Below are positions 18,203 to 27,018 of a stretch of 64,000 nucleotides of DNA, in pieces (within the stretch, counting starts at the first letter, position 1; the number at the start of each line of letters is the position of its first letter). Under the pieces are notes generated by a model. That model was not told the origin of the DNA and ran no database searches. It worked only from the letters and a program-made list of their open reading frames with translations. Both the position numbers and the translations under genes were made by a program. The stretch covers positions 248,001 through 312,000 of the forward strand of contig NZ_DRFV01000002.1 in NCBI RefSeq assembly GCF_011050365.1, written 5' to 3'. Source of the DNA: Pseudohongiella sp. (GTDB taxonomy: Bacteria > Pseudomonadota > Gammaproteobacteria > Pseudomonadales > Pseudohongiellaceae).

Positions 18203-18226
18203 GACGCGCGCGTGACGATTCGGGTT
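18203..18226 (-). promoter_or_regulatory. Candidate ECF autoregulatory promoter (AAC-N17-CGTC)
   Basis: On the reverse strand AAC (complement of 18224-18226) is followed after exactly 17 bases by CGTC (complement of 18203-18206), continuing as CGTCTAA. This matches the AAC / CGTC elements of many ECF sigma autoregulated promoters. The start point would be near 18196, giving a leader of about 25 nt before the sigma ATG. Confidence 0.55.
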
Positions 18227-18253
18227 TAAAGCCTGGAAAAAATATTGCTGCTG

Positions 18254-18272
18254 GTGAGTATAGAATACTCAC
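18254..18272. promoter_or_regulatory. Perfect palindrome between the sigma and PepSY genes
   Basis: GTGAGTAT-AGA-ATACTCAC: two 8-base arms with perfect complementarity and a 3-base centre. It lies about 84 bp upstream of the sigma start codon and about 28 bp upstream of the candidate ECF promoter, a position suited to an operator; as RNA it could also be a weak hairpin behind the PepSY gene. There is no U tract. The binding protein is unknown. Confidence 0.5.
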
Positions 18273-18345
18273 GCACAGCGTGAACGAAGATACAGTAAAA
18301 CCCGGGGCAAACAGGAAGAAAGCCGGAAGGAGTGGCGAGATTGGC

Positions 18346-19773
18346 TCAGGCTGGCTGGTTGCGCCGGCGTATCGCCAGTACCAGCATCAGTGCGGCACTG
18401 GCGATCCAGAACAGATTTACCAGCAGTGCGCCGCCGGTCACGGCATCTGCACCGTGGATTGTGACATGCACGGCAACCAGTAGTGCCAGCAGGGCTGCCG
18501 TGGTCAGTTGTAGCCAGGCAGTGGTGCGCCGGTCGTCATTACGGACCTGGGCCAGGGCAATGCAGCCGACCAAGATCAGCCATAAACCGGCCACGGCGGA
18601 GAAGCCGCTGATCACCGAGACCAGCGCACTGCCCGCCAGCGCCGGCGGCAAGCCCCAGACCAGACCGGTCCAGATATTGTTCAGCGCATCGCGCTGCTTG
18701 CGGCGTGCCAGCCAGATATTGATGCCGCTCACCGAGACCACACTCAGCGCCACCCCAAACAGGCCGTACAGCCATAGCACCGGCCAGCCGCCAAAATGCC
18801 CGAAGTGAATGCGAAACACTGAGAAGATTGCCTGTCTGCCTGCCGGCCCGTCGGTGTAACCGGCATTACCCAGGTACTCGCCGTGCTGGTCGAACCGGTA
18901 TTGTTCGGCGTAGATCAGTCTGTCTTCATGCTCGGCACCAATGATCATGTATTGCGCCGGCGTGTTGGCATCTTCCACGGTGACATACATGGGCCTGGCA
19001 TCTGGGGCGATCTGCGCCATGCGAGTCAGGGCTGTTTCCACATCCATTACCATGACCTGCTGCTGCAGCGCCGGGGGCGCACCGAAAATTTCGCCGATCA
19101 CCCGCTCCTGGTCACCGTCAAAGAAAGCACTGGCGAACAGCATGTTCATCAACACCGCCAAACCAAAGTAGGCGCCGGTAATAGCAATCATCAGGTGGAA
19201 AGGCGCGCCCCAAACGCTGAGCCGGTTGTGGATATCGGTCTGCTGCAGCCGTCGTGACCCGCCCAGGCGAAAACGAAAAGCATCACGAATGATATTGGGA
19301 TGGGAGAAAAAGCCGGATATGATCAGACCACACAGCATGGCCCCCAGTATACTGACCACGATCATGCCGAAGCTGGCGGGCAGGTGCAGATACACATGGA
19401 GATTGGCCAGCATGTCGCTCCAGTTATTGGCGATGGCAGCGCCACGGCTGCCGTCCTGATTGAGATACCAGGCACCTTCTGCAGAAATGAGGGATGCGCG
19501 CGGTTCGTCCGGACGGGGCAACATCAACAGGATGTCGCCGCCGATGTCCGGCGACGCGACCAGCAGATCACCGTATACCTCACCCGCAACAGCCGGACTC
19601 AGGGTCTGGAATTCTGCCACGTCGGGCTGCTCCCAGCGTTCCAGGTATTTGGCAAATACCACGACCGTGCCCGACACACATACCAGATACATCAGCGCAC
19701 CGGTCAGCAGACCAAGCCAGGAATGGCTGGCGATGGAATTCTTGACCAGAGCCGGTGACAGGGCAAATTTCAT
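18346..19773 (-). CDS. PepSY-associated transmembrane protein (iron-uptake operon)
   Basis: 475 residues, inner membrane. Architecture is that of PepSY_TM proteins: TM helix near residues 18-42 (HSWLGLLTGALMYLVC), a periplasmic loop with PepSY-like segments, TM pair at ~140-160 and ~205-225, a second loop (DANTPAQYMIIGAEHE), then three or four TMs at the end. Members often accompany TonB siderophore receptors and are proposed ferric-siderophore reductases. It is the last gene of a three-gene run, six bases after the small membrane gene. Enzymatic role is inference. Confidence 0.9.
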   Translation of the reverse strand: MKFALSPALVKNSIASHSWLGLLTGALMYLVCVSGTVVVFAKYLERWEQPDVAEFQTLSPAVAGEVYGDLLVASPDIGGDILLMLPRPDEPRASLISAEGAWYLNQDGSRGAAIANNWSDMLANLHVYLHLPASFGMIVVSILGAMLCGLIISGFFSHPNIIRDAFRFRLGGSRRLQQTDIHNRLSVWGAPFHLMIAITGAYFGLAVLMNMLFASAFFDGDQERVIGEIFGAPPALQQQVMVMDVETALTRMAQIAPDARPMYVTVEDANTPAQYMIIGAEHEDRLIYAEQYRFDQHGEYLGNAGYTDGPAGRQAIFSVFRIHFGHFGGWPVLWLYGLFGVALSVVSVSGINIWLARRKQRDALNNIWTGLVWGLPPALAGSALVSVISGFSAVAGLWLILVGCIALAQVRNDDRRTTAWLQLTTAALLALLVAVHVTIHGADAVTGGALLVNLFWIASAALMLVLAIRRRNQPA

Positions 19774-19779
19774 GAGGCT

Positions 19780-20361
19780 TTATCCGTACAGAAACATCAG
19801 ACTGGGAAAGGCGGCGACAACGAATACGCCAGCGGGCAGCCACGACCTGGGCATGGCGCAGGCCCACCAGCAGGCCGCGCCCCATACCAGGGGCAGGCTG
19901 TACAATGTGAAGACCAGTTTGTCGCCCTGCTGCCAGGGTAACAGTTGCACGACCGCTGTCACCAGCAAGGCTGACGCTGCGCCGGCCAGCGGCACAGCAA
20001 TCAGAAACACTCGCAACTGCTGTGCAATAGCCGGCAGACCGGGCAGCGACAGTCCGGCCGGCGCGGTAGTGGTGACGACAGTATCGAGCCTGCGCACGCT
20101 GCTGCCGCGATGACGGGTTTGTGTCTGCTCCACCTGACGATAGTGCCACATCACCAGTAACCAGGCGCACACACCACTGACCAGAAACAGCAGGCTGATA
20201 CCAAACTCAACGCCAATGGCCAGCACCCAGGCCCAGCCGGACAGCAGCACCAGAGACCATCCGGCGAAATGTGCCGCACCCTGCCATGCCGAATGCGTTC
20301 GCCAGGCAGCATACAGGCACAATAACGCGCCGACGTTCAGCAGCAACGCGAACAGACTCAT
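19780..20361 (-). CDS. Membrane protein resembling a DUF3325-DUF3649 fusion
   Basis: 193 residues from ATG at 20361, chosen because the hydrophobic protein starts there; the frame runs 46 codons upstream into the receptor gene. Two hydrophobic halves are seen: three TMs at residues 1-75 (LLNVGALLCLYAAW), a short basic loop with SVRRLDTV, then three TMs at ~108-190. In pseudomonads a TonB siderophore receptor is often followed by separate DUF3649, PepSY and DUF3325 genes; the order and topology here suggest the two small ones joined. Assignment rests on context more than on motifs. Confidence 0.6.
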   Translation of the reverse strand: MSLFALLLNVGALLCLYAAWRTHSAWQGAAHFAGWSLVLLSGWAWVLAIGVEFGISLLFLVSGVCAWLLVMWHYRQVEQTQTRHRGSSVRRLDTVVTTTAPAGLSLPGLPAIAQQLRVFLIAVPLAGAASALLVTAVVQLLPWQQGDKLVFTLYSLPLVWGAACWWACAMPRSWLPAGVFVVAAFPSLMFLYG

Positions 20362-20395
20362 GGATTTCTCGCTATCGTCGACACCGCATCCGCCA

Positions 20396-22573
20396 TCAGA
20401 AGTCCACCGTACCCGACACCAGCAGTGTGCGCGGCGAACCCAGCACCAGATAGTTGGATCCCGGGAAACCACCCACGGACACCCAGTCAGCTTCGTCACC
20501 GATGTTCTGCAAACGCGCCCGCAGGGTCACGTTATTGCCGGCCAGCTGCCATTGATAACGCGCACCCAGATCGGTGCGATGCCAGGAGTCCACGTCAATG
20601 GTATTGGCAACGTTGGCATATTGTGACGACGTGTAGACATGGCGCATTTCCAGGGTCAGACCGGGCAACGCGTTTACGTCCCATTCGACATTAACATTGT
20701 ACTGGGCATCAGGTGCGCCCACTGCGTCCTTGCCGTCCAGACTGCCGTTCTGGGTGCGGGTCATCTCTGCCCGCAACAGAGTCGCCCCACCCAGCACCCT
20801 GATATTGGCGGTCGGCGCACCAAACACGCTCAGCTCCAGGCCACGATTCTGCTGCTCGCCCTGTGGCGCAAAAATGCCATTTTCGACAAAGCTGGTGGGA
20901 CGACTGGTGTCGAACACACTGACACTACCACCCAGGTTGCCGCCGTCGTATTTGACGCCCAGCTCTACCTGCTCGGACTGGTAGGGCTCAAATACCTCGC
21001 CGGCATTGAGCACCGGATTTCCGCCGCTGCTGGAGGGAGCCACCTCGCCGGCCACCAGGCCTTCTATGTAGTTACCGTAAACGGATACCTGATCGTTGGT
21101 GTGGTACACGACACCCAGCACTGGCGTCAGACGTCCCTCATCGTAGGAGGACAGGCGGGCGCCGCTATTGTAATCAAATGATCGTGTCTCGATGACCTGG
21201 TAACGCCCACCCACGGTCACCATCAGACGATCGTCCAGCAGCGACAGCATGTCCGCCAGCGCGATGCTGGAGGTTTCGGATTCCTCGGTGATCAGTGGTG
21301 CATCAAGGTCGCCACCGACAAAAAAGTCAGGTGTCGGCGGCGATACCGGTTGCGGGTCGTACAGGTCTCCGCCGAACCCGGCAAAGCTGGAGAAGGCATA
21401 AGCATTGCGAGACTCCAGGCTAAAGGTCGATGCCGTGAGGCTGAGCCGGTGATTGACCGTGCCGGTGTCGAATGTGGTACGGGCCCCGGCTTCACCGGAA
21501 TACACGTTGTCGGCGCGGGTATTGTCAAACCGATAGGCCGTAGTGCTGCCATCGGGATTGGCATTGGGATTGGCCAGCACGTTACCTTCTTCACCATCGC
21601 GCATGCCTGCCGCCAGCCACACCGAGGTGTTGTCGCTGAGATCATACTCGCCACGCACCACGCCAAACCATTGCCGCTCGTCTGTGAACGTCCAGGGCTG
21701 GGCAAAATTGGCGTCGGCATCGGGTGTCGCCGGAATGCCGGCATTGGGTGTCACACTGGGCCGTGGGGCGTCAATGTGGTGGTCCTGGAATCCTACGTCA
21801 GCAGATACCCGCAGACGCTCGCCGCGATAGTCAGTGCCCAGGGACAGTACCGTCAACTCCCGTGCCTGTTCATCCACAGCGGTTTCACCATCACGACGAG
21901 CGATATTGATGCGGACGCCCGTGCTGTCATCAGCACCAAACCGACGCGCACCGTCGAATGCCAGGTAACCGTGTTCGCCACCTTCGTAACCAGCCGTCAC
22001 CCGCGTCAGGGCCTCATCAGGCGCGCGTTTGGGGACCAGATTGACTGAACCGCCAATGCTGCTGCCGCCGGGTGCGGCGCCGTTCAGAAAGGTGCTGGCA
22101 CCGCGGAACACTTCCACGCGCTCCAGGAATTCGCTGGCGACAAACTGCCGCGGCAGAATGCCAAACACGCCGTTGTAGGTCATGTCATCGGAGAACACCG
22201 GTAACCCGCGGATCATATACAGTTCCTGGAAATTACCAAAGCCCTTGGCCACCCGCACCACCGGATCATTCTGCAGCACATCGGCAACACTCACAGCCTG
22301 CTGATCGAGCATCAGCTCCTGAGTGTAGCTGGTACCCGAGAACGGCGAATCCATCATATCCAGATTGCCGAACATGCCCACCCGGCCACCGCGGGCGACC
22401 TGACCACCGGCGTAGGCATCGGGCAATAGCACCTGCGAACCATCACTGGTCACCACGATTTCCTCAATGGCCGCTGATTGCGCCATGGTTATGGAGGAGG
22501 CAGTCGCCAACAGGCCGGTGATCGACCAGGCAGTCAGGGAAAGCGGACGGAGAACGTTAGATTTGATCGACAT
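20396..22573 (-). CDS. TonB-dependent siderophore receptor
   Basis: 725-residue outer-membrane receptor: signal peptide ending TMAQS, a TonB box (EEIVVT) near residues 36-41, a plug domain with VSVADVLQNDP, LYMIRGLPVF and VEVFRGASTFLNG-type motifs of siderophore receptors, and a long beta-barrel ending SGTVDF. It heads the run with the DUF3325/3649-like and PepSY genes (35 bp and 6 bp spacing). The promoter region contains a candidate Fur site, so iron repression is likely. There is no N-terminal signalling extension, so it is not expected to signal to the nearby ECF sigma factor. Siderophore unknown. Confidence 0.93.
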   Translation of the reverse strand: MSIKSNVLRPLSLTAWSITGLLATASSITMAQSAAIEEIVVTSDGSQVLLPDAYAGGQVARGGRVGMFGNLDMMDSPFSGTSYTQELMLDQQAVSVADVLQNDPVVRVAKGFGNFQELYMIRGLPVFSDDMTYNGVFGILPRQFVASEFLERVEVFRGASTFLNGAAPGGSSIGGSVNLVPKRAPDEALTRVTAGYEGGEHGYLAFDGARRFGADDSTGVRINIARRDGETAVDEQARELTVLSLGTDYRGERLRVSADVGFQDHHIDAPRPSVTPNAGIPATPDADANFAQPWTFTDERQWFGVVRGEYDLSDNTSVWLAAGMRDGEEGNVLANPNANPDGSTTAYRFDNTRADNVYSGEAGARTTFDTGTVNHRLSLTASTFSLESRNAYAFSSFAGFGGDLYDPQPVSPPTPDFFVGGDLDAPLITEESETSSIALADMLSLLDDRLMVTVGGRYQVIETRSFDYNSGARLSSYDEGRLTPVLGVVYHTNDQVSVYGNYIEGLVAGEVAPSSSGGNPVLNAGEVFEPYQSEQVELGVKYDGGNLGGSVSVFDTSRPTSFVENGIFAPQGEQQNRGLELSVFGAPTANIRVLGGATLLRAEMTRTQNGSLDGKDAVGAPDAQYNVNVEWDVNALPGLTLEMRHVYTSSQYANVANTIDVDSWHRTDLGARYQWQLAGNNVTLRARLQNIGDEADWVSVGGFPGSNYLVLGSPRTLLVSGTVDF

Positions 22574-22636
22574 AAATAACTCTGTTGATGAGGTGGTGTG
22601 GAACGGGCTGGTGTATCACCAAATGATTTATCGCTA

Positions 22637-22665
22637 ATACTAATGAGATGTATTCCTATTTGCAA
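22637..22665 (-). promoter_or_regulatory. Candidate promoter overlapping a Fur-like box for the siderophore receptor
   Basis: On the reverse strand TTGCAA (22665-22660) is separated by exactly 17 bases from TAGTAT (22642-22637). The plus-strand 19-mer at 22639-22657 (actaatgagatgtattcct) matches 11 of 19 positions of the Fur consensus, including AATGAGA and ATT, and spans the spacer. Fur bound here would block the promoter. The match is imperfect. Confidence 0.42.
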
Positions 22666-22723
22666 CAAAAACCACAAACCAAGGTATCATCCACACTTCA
22701 TTCTGCAACGCAACTGGACGCTC

Positions 22724-23269
22724 ATGGCCGCCAAATCAACAATTTTCAAAGCAACACTGCACGTTTCGGATATGGAGCGGCATTATTATCAGGAACATAC
22801 CCTGACCCTTGCCCGGCATCCCTCCGAGACCGACGAACGCATGATGGTCCGCCTTCTGGCATTTGCGCTGAATGCGCATGAACGACTGGAATTTGGCCGG
22901 GGGCTGAGCACCGAAGATGAAGCAGACCTGTGGCAGAAGGACCTGACCGGTGCGATAGAACACTGGATTGACGTGGGCATGCCTGATGAGCGGCTGGTGC
23001 GCAAGGCCTGCGGACGCTCACAACAGGTAACCGTGTATTGCTACGGCGGGCGCATTGCCGAAATGTGGGCCGAGCAGAACAACACGCAGTTTGCCCGGCA
23101 GACCAATCTGCGCATCATCAATCTTTTACCCGAGCACACTCAGGCCCTGGCGGCTCTGGCGCAGCGCAGTATGACCCTGCACTGTCTGGTTCAGGATGGA
23201 CTGGTATCTTTCAGTGATGACAGTCAGGCGGTGGAACTGGAGCCGGTACAACTCTACCCGGCGCCGTAA
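22724..23269 (+). CDS. yaeQ: YaeQ family protein
   Basis: 181 residues, the usual YaeQ length. Characteristic stretches are present: KATLHVSDMERHYYQEH at the start, ARHPSETDERMMVRLLAF, and a middle section with LWQKDLTGAIEHWIDVG. YaeQ has a PD-(D/E)XK nuclease-like fold; it was first linked to rfaH suppression, but its role is uncertain. ATG at 22724 fits the family; the open frame starts 42 codons earlier. It converges with the YfcC-type gene with only a 5-bp gap and no visible terminator. Confidence 0.93.
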   Translation: MAAKSTIFKATLHVSDMERHYYQEHTLTLARHPSETDERMMVRLLAFALNAHERLEFGRGLSTEDEADLWQKDLTGAIEHWIDVGMPDERLVRKACGRSQQVTVYCYGGRIAEMWAEQNNTQFARQTNLRIINLLPEHTQALAALAQRSMTLHCLVQDGLVSFSDDSQAVELEPVQLYPAP

Positions 23270-23274
23270 GTTAC

Positions 23275-24651
23275 TCAATAGCCAAACCACACGGCGCCAA
23301 TCAGAATCACCGAGGACGCCAGAAACAGCTTCAACATCAGCGGCATCAGGAACCGGAACCAGCGATCATAGGGAACGCCGGCAATCCCCAGAATACCCAT
23401 CAGAATACCGTTGGTGGGAATAATCATGTTGGTGAAACCATCACCGAACTGATACGCCAGTACCGCTGTTTGCCGGGAGATACCCAGCAGATCTGCCATC
23501 GGCGCCATCAATGGCATGGTGACGTAGGCCTGGCCGCTGCCCGATGGGATAAAGAAATTGAGCACGCTCTGCATCAGTAACATACCAACCACCGCCAACT
23601 CCGCACCCACCATTGTCAATGGCACTGACAAGCCGTAGACGATGGTGTACAGCACTTCTCCGTCTTCCAGGATCAGGGCTATGGCGCGTGCCATGCCGAT
23701 CAGAAATGCCGTGGCCGCCAGGTCCGCAACCCCTTTGGAGAACGCCACCGCTGTGTTGTCGGGGCTGACGCGGGCAACAACCGCGGTGATAAGACCCAAT
23801 GCCACAAACAGGGCACTGAGCTCGGTCAGATACCAGCCGTAAAAGACGACACCTGACACTAGCGTCACAAGACCCAACAACATGACCAGCAGCACCAACT
23901 TGCGCGTGGTTGTCAGCGGCGGATATTCCTCAGCCGACACATCCTCGTGCTGCTTGCTCAGATCATACACCAGGCTGGCGCTGGGATCGGCCTTCACGCG
24001 CTGAGCGTAACGGTAGACATGATGGAAGCCCAGCAACAGCAGCGGCAGGAAAATCGCCAGTCGCAAGCCAATACCGGAACCAGGCTGCAGGCCGGCAACA
24101 CCCTGCGCCACAATCACGGTGAACGGGTTAACCGCCGCCGCACCGTAACCGATGCCGTAGCCCACGACCAGTATACCCACGGCCGTCATCGCATCCAGGC
24201 GTAACGCAAGGCAGAACGTTAACAATAACGCTACCAGGGTAATGAACTCCACCGCCATGCCAAAGGTGCTGGCACCCACGGCAAAAGCCAGCATGGGGAA
24301 AAAGATCAGCAAGCCCGTGCGTGTACTGAAACGCTGCAGTATGCGACCCAGCAGAGCTTCAATGGCGCCGGTATGACGAATCACGGCAAGCACACCACCG
24401 ACAATAAGCACAAAAAAGATCACATTCTGTGAGTCGGCCAGACCGCGCGGAATCGCCGTCAGCACATCAATCACACTGAGCGACGGGCTGTCTTCGAGAA
24501 GGGTAAAGGTGCCGGGAACCACCAGTTCCCGGCCGGCTTCATTCAGTGTGGTCTCAAACTCACCGGCGGGCAGCACCCAGGTGATGACCAGAGCCAGCAC
24601 CTGCATGGCAAACAGCAGAACCAGTGTATTTGGAACCTTGAAAGTTCTCAC
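23275..24651 (-). CDS. YfcC/DcuC-type C4-dicarboxylate or amino-acid carrier
   Basis: 458-residue polytopic protein of the YfcC family within the anaerobic C4-dicarboxylate/arginine-ornithine antiporter superfamily. Typical marks: start FKVPNTLVLLFAM, PAGEFE near residue 30, GIGYGAAAVNPFTVIVAQ in the middle and NFFIPSGSGQAYVTMPLMAP near residue 370. Twelve or so TM segments. Its ATG overlaps the stop of the upstream M3 peptidase gene (ATGA), so the two are translationally coupled; import of peptide-breakdown products is a reasonable inference. Confidence 0.92.
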   Translation of the reverse strand: MRTFKVPNTLVLLFAMQVLALVITWVLPAGEFETTLNEAGRELVVPGTFTLLEDSPSLSVIDVLTAIPRGLADSQNVIFFVLIVGGVLAVIRHTGAIEALLGRILQRFSTRTGLLIFFPMLAFAVGASTFGMAVEFITLVALLLTFCLALRLDAMTAVGILVVGYGIGYGAAAVNPFTVIVAQGVAGLQPGSGIGLRLAIFLPLLLLGFHHVYRYAQRVKADPSASLVYDLSKQHEDVSAEEYPPLTTTRKLVLLVMLLGLVTLVSGVVFYGWYLTELSALFVALGLITAVVARVSPDNTAVAFSKGVADLAATAFLIGMARAIALILEDGEVLYTIVYGLSVPLTMVGAELAVVGMLLMQSVLNFFIPSGSGQAYVTMPLMAPMADLLGISRQTAVLAYQFGDGFTNMIIPTNGILMGILGIAGVPYDRWFRFLMPLMLKLFLASSVILIGAVWFGY

Positions 24652-26867
24652 TGCGGCTGCAATCCGCGACGACGCAACATGTGTTCGATATCAGGCAGGC
24701 GACCGGCAAAGTCCTGGTACAGTTGCATGGCATCGACACTGCCGCCACGCGACAGCAGGGTTTCACGGAACCGATCACCGGTCACGCGCGACATGCCACC
24801 ATTTTCGATAAACCACTGCACTGCATCGGCGTCCAGCACCTCACTCCAGATATAGGAGTAATAACCGGCAGAGTAACCACCCATGATGTGTGAGAAATAA
24901 GGAGTGCGGTAACGCGGCGGCACCGGATCATAGTTGATACCGGCATCAGCCAGCGCCTGCGCCTCGAACGCCATGATGCCGTCGGCATCCGGGATCTGCT
25001 CCGGCGGCAACTGATGCAGGGCCTGGTCTATGATTGAGGCAGCCAGATACTCGGTGGTACCGAACCCCTCGTTAAACTGAGCGGCAGCCAGCACACGATC
25101 CAGCAGATCCTGCGGGATACGCTCACCGGTCTCGTAATGCAAGGCGTAGTTCTCCAGAACATCGGGCCATGTCGCCCACATTTCGTTAACCTGCGACGGG
25201 AATTCGACAAAGTCACGCGGCACCGACGTGCCGGCAAAACGTGGGTACTCCACATCAGAGAAAAGTCCGTGCAGAACGTGCCCGAATTCATGGAACAGTG
25301 TGGTGACCTCATCAAAGGTCATCAGCGTCGGCTCACCAGCTGGCGGCTTGGTGATATTGAGGTGGTTACCAATCACCTTGCTGCCCCCCAGCAATCCGCT
25401 TTGTGTGTTATAGCTGTTCATCCAGGCGCCACCGCGTTTGCTGCCACGCGCGTAAAAATCGCCCAGCATCAGGCCAAGCCCGGTGCCGTCAGCATCAAAC
25501 ACTTCCCACACCTGGACATCGGGGTGATAGGTGGGCAGCTCATCACGTCGCTCAAAGCTCAGCCCGTACACCTGCTCGGCCGCGTAGAACACACCGTTGT
25601 CGAGCACGTTGCTCAATTCAAAGTACGGGCGCACTTCGGACTCATCAAACGCGTAACGCTGCTGCCGTACTTTCTCGGCGTAGTATGCCCAGTCCCAGGC
25701 CTGCAGCTCAAAAGGTTCGGCTTCGGTCTCATCTATCAGCCGCTTGATCTCTTCCCCTTCCACGCGTGCGTTGGCAACCGCAACAGGTGCCAGGCCGCCC
25801 AGCATCTGATTGACGACAGTTTTGTTGCCGGCGGTCTGCTCGGAAAGAATAAAATCTGCGTGAGTGTCATAACCCAGCATCTGCGCGCGCTCGGCGCGCA
25901 ACTTCAGCGTATCGGAGACAATACCTGTGGTATCAAACTCGTTGCCACGGCTACCGCGCGCCACGGATGCTTTCTGTATGCGTTCACGCAAGGCACGATT
26001 CTCCAGAGATGCCAGTGGCGGCTGACCGCTGGTGTTGCGCAGGGTGATGACATACTTGCCATCTTCACCACGGCTGACGGCCTCATCGGCGGCGGCCTGG
26101 ATCTGCGCACCGGACAAACCTGCCAGCTCTTCCCGTGTATCAACCACCACCGCAGACGCATTCACCTCTGCCAGCACGTTCTGGGTGAACTGGGTGCTCA
26201 AGCGCGCCAGCTCACTGTTGATTTCGCGCAGACGTTGTTTTTGCGCTTCGTCAAGTTGAGCACCGGAACGTACAAAACTGGTGTAGTAACGCTCCAGCAA
26301 CCGATCCGACTCCGGATCCAGCGCCAGTTCTTCGCGCTGCTCATAGAGGGTATTAACACGCGCAAACAAATCTGCATTCAGTGAAATGGAATCATTGTGC
26401 GCTGACAGCCTGGGCGCCATCTCACGCTGCACTGCCTGTAATTCCGGGTTGGTATTGGCTCCGTTAACGTTGTTGAAGATTCGCGCGACACGGGTCAGCT
26501 CCTGACCGGTTCGCTCCATGGCGACAATGGTGTTGTCAAAGCTGGCAGGTTCCGGGTTGTTGGCGATCCGGTCGATTTCCTCACTTTCCATTGCCATCGC
26601 ACGCTCGTACGCGGGCAGGAAGTGTTCATTGCGAATCCGGTCAAAGGGCGGCATGCCGTAGGGCAGATCGCTGGCAACCAGTAACGGGTTGGTTTCGGTC
26701 TCAGCGGCTACCTGTGTGTCATCCTGCACGTCGCTGCCGGTAACTTCCGGCTGATTGTCGCTGCATGCACTCAACAGCAGGCTGAAGCCAAGAGCAGGAA
26801 AAAGTGCGGGCTTCAGGGTGGATTTCAGGGAGGGCAGTCTGCTAACAATTTTAGGAACGGGCTTCAA
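24648..26867 (-). CDS. M3-family oligopeptidase (Dcp-like) lipoprotein with TTG start
   Basis: 739 residues. Zinc peptidase of the thimet oligopeptidase/dipeptidyl carboxypeptidase family: HEFGH at residues 526-530 with the third ligand region EFPSQVNEMWA about 25 residues on. The TTG at 26867 is chosen because AGGAG lies six bases before it and it begins a lipoprotein signal with lipobox LSAC; the frame continues 35 codons upstream to an ATG without an equally good ribosome site. Lipid anchoring means it acts in the periplasm, unlike cytoplasmic PrlC. It is coupled by ATGA to the YfcC-type carrier gene. Confidence 0.92.
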   Translation of the reverse strand: MKPVPKIVSRLPSLKSTLKPALFPALGFSLLLSACSDNQPEVTGSDVQDDTQVAAETETNPLLVASDLPYGMPPFDRIRNEHFLPAYERAMAMESEEIDRIANNPEPASFDNTIVAMERTGQELTRVARIFNNVNGANTNPELQAVQREMAPRLSAHNDSISLNADLFARVNTLYEQREELALDPESDRLLERYYTSFVRSGAQLDEAQKQRLREINSELARLSTQFTQNVLAEVNASAVVVDTREELAGLSGAQIQAAADEAVSRGEDGKYVITLRNTSGQPPLASLENRALRERIQKASVARGSRGNEFDTTGIVSDTLKLRAERAQMLGYDTHADFILSEQTAGNKTVVNQMLGGLAPVAVANARVEGEEIKRLIDETEAEPFELQAWDWAYYAEKVRQQRYAFDESEVRPYFELSNVLDNGVFYAAEQVYGLSFERRDELPTYHPDVQVWEVFDADGTGLGLMLGDFYARGSKRGGAWMNSYNTQSGLLGGSKVIGNHLNITKPPAGEPTLMTFDEVTTLFHEFGHVLHGLFSDVEYPRFAGTSVPRDFVEFPSQVNEMWATWPDVLENYALHYETGERIPQDLLDRVLAAAQFNEGFGTTEYLAASIIDQALHQLPPEQIPDADGIMAFEAQALADAGINYDPVPPRYRTPYFSHIMGGYSAGYYSYIWSEVLDADAVQWFIENGGMSRVTGDRFRETLLSRGGSVDAMQLYQDFAGRLPDIEHMLRRRGLQPQ

Positions 26868-26985
26868 AACGAACTCCTGGATAGTGGATAAGGTTTGTTG
26901 CAGCTGGCATCCTGGTAAGCGCCAGCCTGATTTGCTGACCCGGATTATAGCCGCGGAATGCCCTATGCGCATAGCCGGGGTATAA

Positions 26986-27012
26986 CGGGACCCGTTCAGT
27001 TGCCGGGTCCCG
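26986..27012 (-). terminator. GC-rich hairpin after the DUF2189 gene
   Basis: CGGGACCCG at 26986-26994 and CGGGTCCCG at 27004-27012 are perfect 9-base inverted arms around a 9-base loop, seven bases beyond the DUF2189 stop. On the reverse strand it is followed by TTATACC, not a run of U. It may be a weak terminator or a 3'-end stabiliser separating DUF2189 from the M3 gene. Confidence 0.5.
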
Positions 27013-27018
27013 CTGATA

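Noticed and set aside
25137-26384. 415-codon plus-strand open frame opposite the M3 peptidase gene
   Set aside because: Mirror of a high-GC gene: the reverse strand encodes a complete M3 peptidase with motifs, and the plus-strand product has no recognisable domain or ribosome site.
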